This document shows, in pieces, positions 57,869 through 64,000 of a stretch of DNA of 64,000 nucleotides. Both the position numbers and the translations under genes were made by a program. The DNA comes from Inquilinus ginsengisoli_A (lineage in GTDB: Bacteria > Pseudomonadota > Alphaproteobacteria > DSM-16000 > Inquilinaceae), in NCBI RefSeq assembly GCF_031453975.1, contig NZ_JAVDPW010000005.1, positions 372,001 through 436,000 of the forward strand, read 5' to 3'. The notes below the pieces were generated by a model, which saw only the letters and a program-made list of their open reading frames with translations, was not told the DNA's origin and did no database searches. Within the stretch, counting starts at the first letter, position 1. The number at the start of each line of letters is the position of its first letter.

Positions 57869-60033
57869 CGGTCGGTTTGCCGTCGCCGCATCACCAGCGC
57901 CTGCAGGCCGATCGAGAGGGCGATCCAGGCGAGGACGACGGCGATCAGGATCGACACATCCAGCAGCGACGGCGCGCGGAAGATCGGCATGATGCGGTCG
58001 CCCAGCGCCGAGAGGGTGATCAGGCCGGGCGCCAGCCCCAGGGCGGTTCCCACGGCGTAGTCGACGATCGGAATCCGGGCCGCGCCGGCGGCGAGGTTGA
58101 CCAGGGTGAAGGGCGCGATGGGAACCAGGCGGATGCTCGTCATGGCGATGATGCCGCGCCGGGCGATGGCGCCGCGGATGCGGCCGAGGCGGGGGCCCAT
58201 GGCGTCGCGCAGGATGGTTTCCCCCAGGCCGCGGCCGATGAAATAGGTGACGAGCGCGCTGGCGAGGGCTCCGGCGCCGGCATAGGCCACGCCGGGCCAT
58301 GCCCCGAAGGCGGCGGCGGTGGCGGCGATCAGCACCGTCACCGGGAACATGACCAGCCCGGCCAGCACGAACAGGCCGATGACCACGAGGGGGGCAAGCC
58401 CCTGCTCGCCGATGCCCTGGAGAGCCCCCTGCAGCAGGTCCGGCCGCGTCCATTCGGCCAGCGCGGTGGTGCGCCAGGCCAGGACCAGCAGCACGGCCGC
58501 CAGGACCACCGGGGCAAGCCGCAGCAGGCCGCGCCACCGGGCCGTGACCGAACCCAGGGCCCGCTCGATCAGGCCGGCGCCCAGAAGCGGCCGATGCGGG
58601 TCCGCGACGGCGGCGAAGGACCACGCGCTGTCATCGCCGATGGTCCCGCCATCGTCGGTCGGCTGCAGGCAGCGCTTGCCGTGGGCGAGAGCGTCGATGG
58701 CGGCGCGCACCGACCCGGAGGCCGAGATCCGCCGCGCCATGTCCTCCGCCCCGATGCCGCAATGCTCCGCCAGCAGCCGGTTGCGCACCGCCGTGATCGC
58801 CGTTCGGTCGGCGTCGTCGGCCGCCTCGATCGTAAGGTCGCATTCGCTGTCGACAGCCATCGAGCGGTTGCACAGATTGGCGGACCCGATCCGCAGCAGC
58901 CGGTCGTCGACGATCATCAGCTTGGAATGCACCATGATGTCGGTCGCCGCGCCGTCACGGCTGGTGCGGGGGTGCAGCAGGCGAATGCGGTCGCCGACCC
59001 CGGCGGCGCGAAGCGTCGCGATGAAGCGGACCCGTCCCGACACCATGGCGCGGTGCTCGATCCAGCTGTTGTGGATGTGGGGCCCGACGATCACGACCTC
59101 GAGCCCGGGGACGGCCTGCAGGCGCGCGGCCAGACGCATGGCGAGGCGGGTGCAGGTCAGGAACTGGTTCTCGATGTAGATCGTGGTCTCGGCGGATTCG
59201 ATCATGTCCTCGAACAGGGCTTCGACCTCCCGGACCTCACGCTCGCCGGGATAGGACGGCAGCGTCCGGGAAATGCCGACCGTGACGTCGCGGAAATCCG
59301 GCGCCACCGCATCGGGCCATGGGTCGTTGGCGACAGGGACGGGGACAGGGACCTCGTCCGTGGCTCTTTCCCAGCGCCACCGGGCCAGCGCCGCCAGCGC
59401 GATGGCGGCCGGGCCATCGACCATCAACTGGACGTCGTGGAAAGGAGGGTAGGGGACGCCGCTGGGGTCGACCCGATGCCCGTTCGCGGGGGCGTGGGCC
59501 GGCGTGTCCCATCGCCGGATCGTCAGGTCGAGCCCGCCGACAAAGGCGACGGCATCGTCGATCACCACGATCTTCTGATGATGCGAGGAGCCGACCGGGA
59601 TCTCGTCGTCGAGGCACAGTTCGATCTGGCGCGGGGTGCTCCATTGCAGGGTGAGCAGCGGCAGCGACTCGCGTTCCAGCGCATAGAGCAGCGAGTAGTT
59701 CCACAGCAGCAGCCTGATCGACAGCTGCGGCTCGTCACGCACCAGGGCGCACAGGAAATCGCCGAGCTGCGCGGGCAGCCCATCGTCGGGCACACCCTGC
59801 GGCCCCACCAGCGGCGTGCGGCTGTCGATGTCCCAGCCGATGATGGCGATGCTGCGCTTCGCCCGGCGCATCGCCGCCCGCAGCGCCCCGTAATAGGCGG
59901 CGGCATCCACCAGCACCGCAGCACGCCGGGCCGGCTCGACCCGCCAGCTGTTGGCGCCCGGCCTCAACACCGCCGGAGTCGAGCGCCGACCCACGGCCGG
60001 ATCGGTCGACGCTGCGCCGAGGTTGGCCCTCAT
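57865..60033 (-). CDS. phospholipase D-like / VTT (DedA-TVP38 type) membrane fusion protein
   Basis: A 722-residue fusion. The N-terminal part has two HKD motifs: HHQKIVVIDDAVAFVGG (His152, Lys154) and HSKLMIVDDRLLRIGSAN (His369), so a full PLD/cardiolipin-synthase-like active site. The C-terminal part (about 500-715) has about six membrane helices with the VTT/SNARE-associated domain (VMFPVTVLIAATAAAFGAWP, then FIGRGLGETILRDAMG, then RLVPIAPFTLVNLAAGA). PLD-VTT fusions are known and likely act on membrane phospholipids. ATG 60033. It follows the DUF3008 gene by 23 bp and precedes the EEP gene, a three-gene operon with an EcfG promoter. Confidence 0.9.
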   Translation of the reverse strand: MRANLGAASTDPAVGRRSTPAVLRPGANSWRVEPARRAAVLVDAAAYYGALRAAMRRAKRSIAIIGWDIDSRTPLVGPQGVPDDGLPAQLGDFLCALVRDEPQLSIRLLLWNYSLLYALERESLPLLTLQWSTPRQIELCLDDEIPVGSSHHQKIVVIDDAVAFVGGLDLTIRRWDTPAHAPANGHRVDPSGVPYPPFHDVQLMVDGPAAIALAALARWRWERATDEVPVPVPVANDPWPDAVAPDFRDVTVGISRTLPSYPGEREVREVEALFEDMIESAETTIYIENQFLTCTRLAMRLAARLQAVPGLEVVIVGPHIHNSWIEHRAMVSGRVRFIATLRAAGVGDRIRLLHPRTSRDGAATDIMVHSKLMIVDDRLLRIGSANLCNRSMAVDSECDLTIEAADDADRTAITAVRNRLLAEHCGIGAEDMARRISASGSVRAAIDALAHGKRCLQPTDDGGTIGDDSAWSFAAVADPHRPLLGAGLIERALGSVTARWRGLLRLAPVVLAAVLLVLAWRTTALAEWTRPDLLQGALQGIGEQGLAPLVVIGLFVLAGLVMFPVTVLIAATAAAFGAWPGVAYAGAGALASALVTYFIGRGLGETILRDAMGPRLGRIRGAIARRGIIAMTSIRLVPIAPFTLVNLAAGAARIPIVDYAVGTALGLAPGLITLSALGDRIMPIFRAPSLLDVSILIAVVLAWIALSIGLQALVMRRRQTDR

Positions 60034-60056
60034 GTCATGGCGCCCGATCGTCGCTG

Positions 60057-60245
60057 CTACGACTTCGAGGCGTGGTCGGGCCTGCCCTTCCGCTTGGTCG
60101 AAGCCAGTTCGTCGAGCTGCGTCTCGCTCATCGACTTGTACATCGACTTCGAAGCGCCCTTGAGGTCGCCGACCTTCTGCTCGCCGCGCTTGGCCGAGAG
60201 GGCCGCTCCCGCCGCCTTCTGCTGCGCCTTCGATTTCGCAGGCAT
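60057..60245 (-). CDS. DUF3008 family small basic protein, EcfG-regulated
   Basis: A 62-residue, Lys/Ser-rich protein: MPAKSKAQQKAAGAALSAKR and later KGASKSMYKSMSETQLDELA, then STKRKGRPDHASKS. This is the DUF3008 family, a small stress-associated protein of unknown function common in alpha- and gammaproteobacteria. The ATG 60245 stands seven bases after AGAGGAG; the ATG at 60251 is too close to that site. An EcfG promoter lies just upstream. Confidence 0.88.
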   Translation of the reverse strand: MPAKSKAQQKAAGAALSAKRGEQKVGDLKGASKSMYKSMSETQLDELASTKRKGRPDHASKS

Positions 60246-60591
60246 GTCCATGCTCCTCTACAGTGATCCGCCATGGAAACGACGCGTCGCGACGGCCGGT
60301 TCCAGCCCGTCGACGGCCGGGCGCGGCGGTCGCCCGCATGGGCCGATGAATTTGTTTCGCCTTGTGCCGATGGGATCTTGCGCGCGTTGCAGGAATGTGT
60401 CGGCCTGGAGTGGCATATATAGGAAGTGATTCGCGGCCGGGGGACTGCGGACCTCTCAGGATCCAGCAAGCCGGATCGATTTTGCGGCGCTGGTCTGGAT
60501 GGGGATCATTTTATCGGGAAGGGCGTTCCGGTCGGCTCCGGACAGGGGGCGTCGGTCAGGCCCGTTTGACAATCAACCGGAGGGGGGCCCG
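60246..60591. other. 346-bp divergent region between DUF3008 and the GH74-like gene
   Basis: Besides the EcfG promoter it contains a small AT island with TATATA near 60416, possibly part of a promoter for the plus-strand glycoside hydrolase genes. No gene is seen. Confidence 0.5.
60278..60303 (-). promoter_or_regulatory. EcfG-type promoter of the DUF3008-PLD-EEP operon
   Basis: Minus strand GGAAC (60303-60299), 17 bases, CGTT (60281-60278): full consensus, 33 bp before the DUF3008 start codon. Confidence 0.7.
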
Positions 60592-62784
60592 GTGAACCAT
60601 AGAGTCATGATCGCCTTGATGGCGGTGCTGTTCCTGTTCGCGCCGTCGCTCGGCCACGCGCAGACACTGACCTGGAAGCCCGGCAACCCCGGCGGTGGCG
60701 GCGCGTTCAACTCGCCCGTCGTGACCGCCGAGGGATACTGGGCCACCGGTTCCGATCTCGGTGGCCTCTATCTCAGCACGAATGCGGGGGCAAGCTGGAC
60801 CGCGGTGGGGTCGGCCCAGGGGCTGACCGTCACCCATATCGCATCGCTGGCGGCCCACCCCTCGGGCAAGCTGCTGGTCGGCACCGATGGCGGGCTCTTC
60901 GTCGGCAACAGCAACGGCACCGGCTTCAGCCGGAAATACGCCACTGGCTACATCGCCGCGATCGCCGTGTCGGCCAATCCGAACATCGTCTACGCCGCGG
61001 TGCACCCGCAGTGGGACGCCCTGCAGCCCTACATCATCCGCTCCACCGATGCGGGCCAGACCTGGAGCGCGACGGGGTCCAACCTGCCCGCCGGCCTGCG
61101 CATCACCGGGCTGCGCACCCATCCCGTGGATCCCGACGGCGTCTGGGCGATCAGCGGCCGGGGGCGCTTTCCGGACCGCCCGGAAAGCCAGGTGATCTAC
61201 CAGGCGCATTTCTCCACCGATGGCGGCCAGACCTTCACCCGGCTCGACCCGCAGCAGGGCAAGCTGGTCGACATCGCCTACGGCCAGGACCCGCAGAACC
61301 TCAACCTGATGTATGCGACGGTGGTCGCGACCGGCAATGCGCCGCAGGTCTATAAGTCTCTGGAAACCGGATACTCCTGGACGCTCCTCGCCTCCGGCGC
61401 CCAGGCGCCTTCGGGGATCATCCTGGCCGACCCCTCCAACTCCAGCCGGGTCCGGATCGTCGGCCTCGACGACCAGGCCCTGCGCCCTGCCGGGACCTAT
61501 GGCAGCTTTCTGTGGGAGAGCAGCAATAGTGGGGCGACCTGGGTCAAGCGCACCCTGAGCGTCACCGGCGGCTGGTCCCAGGCCGACGAGGACTGGGGAA
61601 TGGGCTTCAGCTACCAGGGGCTCGGCCAGACCCTCGGCTATAACCCCTCATTCCCCAACACCGTGCTGTGGACCAACAACCAGTTCCTCTACGCCAGCAG
61701 CGATGGCGCCAAGAACTGGAGCGACAGCGTCTCCACCGCGGTCACCGGCAAGTGGCGCTCGCGCGGCATCGACAATGTGGTGCCGATCGTGGTCGAGCAG
61801 AGCGCGGCTGACGCCAACTTGGTCTATGCCGGATACATGGATCTCGGCCTGTGGCGCTCGGACGATGGCGGCAGCAGCTGGACCAGCCTGGACGCCGCGC
61901 CATACACCGGCGGATGGGCCGGCAAGGGCGGCAACAGCCTGAGCGTGACCGCGGATCCCAGCCGCCCCGACGTGGTCTGGGCCCAGCTGGGCGGCAATAT
62001 GGAGAATTGCGGCACCCCCTGCGCCGAACCGCTGTATCTGCTGAAGAGCACGAACCGTGGCGCGACCTGGCAGCAGCTGACCCAGGGGCTGCCCAGCCCG
62101 ATCCGGCGCCTGGAGGGGCTGACCGTGGCGCCCGACAGCACCGTCACGTCGCGCTGGGTCTACGCGGCCGTCAATGGTGATGTGTATCTGAGCGAGGATG
62201 ACGGCGCCTCGTGGCAGATGGTGCTGAACTGCCCCAACGACGACTGCTTCCGGATCTACTACACCGCGACCAACGGCGTGTTCGCCCTGTCGGCCGGCGC
62301 GATCTACCGCTCGTGGCAGGGCGGCAGCGTCAACACCTGGAGCCAGCTGACCCTGCCCGCCGCCATGACCAGCGGCTGGACGGCGGGCCAGCACTGGCTG
62401 CACGACGTCTGGACCTATAGCGGGCCGATGGATCTGGCCAGCCGCGACAACAACATCTGGATCGCGGTCAAGGGCAGCGGCAAGGGCCTGTACCGGTCGG
62501 CGGATTATGGCCAGAGCTGGGCGCGCGTCCAGGCCGATGACTGGGCCAGCACCGTGACGGTCCATCCCGGCACCGGCCGGGTCTATCTCGGCAGCTCCAG
62601 CGCGGTCCATGCCGGCGGCTACGCCTCGACCAGCCTGGGCGTGCTCACCAGCGCCAACGGCATCTCGGCCTGGACGGCGCAGAACCAGGGCCTGGCCTAT
62701 CCGTTCGCGCTGTTTGCCAGGGTCGCCGCCAATGGCGCGCTGTGGCTGGCCTCGCCCGGGCAGGGCGTCATGAAGTGGCGGTGA
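60592..62784 (+). CDS. secreted Asp-box beta-propeller protein, GH74/xyloglucanase-like
   Basis: A 730-residue secreted protein. Signal peptide about 1-24 (MIALMAVLFLFAPSLGHAQ). The mature part is about ten BNR/Asp-box units of the S-x-D-x-G-x-T/S-W type, for example STNAGASWTAVG, STDAGQTWSATG, SSNSGATWVKR, SDDGGSSWTSL, STNRGATWQQL, SEDDGASWQMV and SADYGQSWARV. The opening LTWKPGNPGGGGAFNSPVVT and the two-propeller length resemble GH74 xyloglucan-active enzymes, but I could not place the catalytic aspartates, so a non-catalytic or different glycan role is possible. It starts at GTG 60592, with GGAGGGG upstream. A GH5-like gene follows after 4 bp. Confidence 0.75.
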   Translation: MNHRVMIALMAVLFLFAPSLGHAQTLTWKPGNPGGGGAFNSPVVTAEGYWATGSDLGGLYLSTNAGASWTAVGSAQGLTVTHIASLAAHPSGKLLVGTDGGLFVGNSNGTGFSRKYATGYIAAIAVSANPNIVYAAVHPQWDALQPYIIRSTDAGQTWSATGSNLPAGLRITGLRTHPVDPDGVWAISGRGRFPDRPESQVIYQAHFSTDGGQTFTRLDPQQGKLVDIAYGQDPQNLNLMYATVVATGNAPQVYKSLETGYSWTLLASGAQAPSGIILADPSNSSRVRIVGLDDQALRPAGTYGSFLWESSNSGATWVKRTLSVTGGWSQADEDWGMGFSYQGLGQTLGYNPSFPNTVLWTNNQFLYASSDGAKNWSDSVSTAVTGKWRSRGIDNVVPIVVEQSAADANLVYAGYMDLGLWRSDDGGSSWTSLDAAPYTGGWAGKGGNSLSVTADPSRPDVVWAQLGGNMENCGTPCAEPLYLLKSTNRGATWQQLTQGLPSPIRRLEGLTVAPDSTVTSRWVYAAVNGDVYLSEDDGASWQMVLNCPNDDCFRIYYTATNGVFALSAGAIYRSWQGGSVNTWSQLTLPAAMTSGWTAGQHWLHDVWTYSGPMDLASRDNNIWIAVKGSGKGLYRSADYGQSWARVQADDWASTVTVHPGTGRVYLGSSSAVHAGGYASTSLGVLTSANGISAWTAQNQGLAYPFALFARVAANGALWLASPGQGVMKWR

Positions 62785-62788
62785 CATC

Positions 62789-64000
62789 ATGAACAGCCGC
62801 TTGCTCCGGGGCCTTTTCGCCCTGATGGGACTGCTCGGCACGCTCGGCTTCGGCAGTGCGCGCGCCGCCGACCCGGTGGTGATCTACAGCGATGCGCTGC
62901 AGGCTGGCTGGCAGGATTGGAGCTGGTCGTCCGGCCAGATCCTGACCAACACCGCCACGGTGCATGGCGGCACCCGCTCGATCCGGCTGGTGCAAGGCGG
63001 CTGGGGCGGCCTGTACCTGCACACCGTGGCGATCAGCACCACCGGCTATGGCGCCTTCACCTTCTGGGCGCATGGCGGGACGGCCGGCGGCCAGCTGCTG
63101 CAGGTGGAGGCCCGGGACGCCAGCGGCAACCCGATCACCCCCGTGCCGCTGGCGCCGCTCCTGGCCAACCAGTGGCGGCAATACTCGGTCGATCTGTCGG
63201 CGCTGGACGCGCAGGACCGGCAGATCACCGGCTTCGTCATCCAGAACGCGACCGCAGGCACCCTGCCGCAATACTTCGTCGACGACATCGGGATCAGCGT
63301 CGCGCCGACCCGGCAGGTCCTCTACGACGACCAGTTCCGCAACGGCTGGACGCCGGGCAGCGGCTGGAACATCAGCAGCAACACCGCCACCACCAGCCCG
63401 GTGCATGCCGGCACCAAATCCATCGGCATCACGCCCACCGGCGAATGGGGCCAGTTCTATTTCGACAAGGAAGGCTTCAGCACCGCGGGCTTCGACACGC
63501 TCGAACTCTGGGCCCATGGCGGCACCGCGGGCGGCCAGGTGGTGTCGGTCGACGCCTTCCGCGCCGGCAGCTTCCTGGGCACCGTGGTGCTCTCGCCCAT
63601 GACCGCGGGGCAGTGGACCCGGTACGAGGTGTCGCTGGCCGATCTCGGCGTGGCGAACACCACGATCGACACCCTGGCGATCAAGCACTATTCCGACGCG
63701 GCCGGGCCCCGGTTCTATGTGGACGACCTAGCGATGGTCGGCCAGGGCTCCGGCCCCTCCAACGTGGCGATGAGCGGGCTACATGTGCAGGGCAACCAGC
63801 TGCTCAACGGCCAGGGGCAGGCGCTGTTCGTCCACGGCGTCAATCGCGGGACCACCGGCTTCGAATGCGTGCAGGGCTACGACGCCACGCCGCGCGACCA
63901 GGCCTTCGTCGATGCGGTCAAGTCGTGGAACGCCAATGCCGTGCGGGTTCCGTTGAACGAGCAGTGCTGGCTGGGCATCAACACCACCAGCGCGAACGCA
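62789..64000 (+). CDS. secreted glycoside hydrolase, GH5-like with N-terminal carbohydrate-binding domains, 3' end cut
   Basis: 404 residues are visible; the gene runs off the window. Signal peptide about 1-26 (LLRGLFALMGLLGTLGFGSARA). Two similar beta-sandwich domains of about 150 residues follow (27-170 and 176-323; compare GAFTFWAHGGTAGGQLLQVEA with TLELWAHGGTAGGQVVSVDA, and YFVDDIGI with FYVDDLAM), likely carbohydrate-binding modules that arose by duplication. Then comes LHVQGNQLLNGQGQALFVHG, then VNRGTTGFEC and WNANAVRVPLNEQCWLG, the start of a GH5 cellulase-type barrel. Paired with the Asp-box protein, it suggests extracellular degradation or trimming of a beta-glucan or exopolysaccharide. 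Confidence 0.82.
   Translation, partial: MNSRLLRGLFALMGLLGTLGFGSARAADPVVIYSDALQAGWQDWSWSSGQILTNTATVHGGTRSIRLVQGGWGGLYLHTVAISTTGYGAFTFWAHGGTAGGQLLQVEARDASGNPITPVPLAPLLANQWRQYSVDLSALDAQDRQITGFVIQNATAGTLPQYFVDDIGISVAPTRQVLYDDQFRNGWTPGSGWNISSNTATTSPVHAGTKSIGITPTGEWGQFYFDKEGFSTAGFDTLELWAHGGTAGGQVVSVDAFRAGSFLGTVVLSPMTAGQWTRYEVSLADLGVANTTIDTLAIKHYSDAAGPRFYVDDLAMVGQGSGPSNVAMSGLHVQGNQLLNGQGQALFVHGVNRGTTGFECVQGYDATPRDQAFVDAVKSWNANAVRVPLNEQCWLGINTTSANA

Overview
The window is high-GC DNA, densely coded on both strands, with many 4-bp ATGA/GTGA gene overlaps. The protein families (single-domain receiver proteins, a CheB/CheR hybrid kinase, Ohr, EcfG-type promoters of the form GGAAC-N17-CGTT, malonate decarboxylase, a Mesorhizobium-type vitamin B6 catabolic set) point to a free-living or plant/soil-associated alphaproteobacterium, possibly of the Rhodospirillales/Azospirillaceae-Inquilinus type. 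That placement is an inference. I see no rRNA, tRNA, CRISPR array, insertion sequence or phage gene. All family names come from reading the sequence and from memory; no database search was run.

Layout. 1-14 kb is a signalling and stress region: the 3'-truncated maltosyltransferase GlgE, a receiver-only protein, a very large CheB-CheR-PAS-kinase-REC-REC-LuxR protein, small stress-type proteins, an ECF sigma factor, Ohr, and a FixJ-like two-component pair. 14-22.3 kb carries an AEC transporter, a secreted alpha/beta hydrolase and a complete malonate decarboxylase operon (mdcACDEGBH). 22.4-26.8 kb is an RND efflux pair, followed by a LysR regulator. Five copies of a motif GAC-N3-GGTATAGG stand in the promoter regions of this 9.7-22.5 kb stretch, and a segment of about 160 bp is duplicated in front of ohr and of the hydrolase.

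27.8-48.4 kb is the most interesting part: a vitamin B6 (pyridoxine/pyridoxamine/pyridoxal) degradation cluster. It holds the upper pathway (pyridoxine 4-oxidase, pyridoxamine-pyruvate aminotransferase, pyridoxal 4-dehydrogenase, 4-pyridoxolactonase, 4-pyridoxate dehydrogenase, and the 5-formyl-3-hydroxy-2-methylpyridine-4-carboxylate dehydrogenase), two ABC importers (BMP-type and NMT1/SsuA-type) and a GntR/FCD regulator. The decarboxylase, flavin ring-opening oxygenase and amidohydrolase of the known Mesorhizobium route are not in the window. In their place are a gentisate/salicylate-dioxygenase-like cupin, a RidA protein, a GST and an LVIVD-repeat propeller. This suggests an undescribed lower pathway in which a cupin dioxygenase opens the pyridine ring. 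Two matching operators, CAACC-N9-GGTTG, sit at the two outward promoters of the cluster.

48.4-60.3 kb carries a PHB-depolymerase-type esterase, a CopG regulator with its own palindrome, a PRC-barrel protein, transketolase, the periplasmic aldehyde oxidoreductase PaoABC, an EEP-family hydrolase, a PLD-VTT fusion and a DUF3008 protein. 60.6-64 kb begins a secreted glycoside-hydrolase pair: an Asp-box propeller of GH74 type, then a GH5-like enzyme cut by the right edge.
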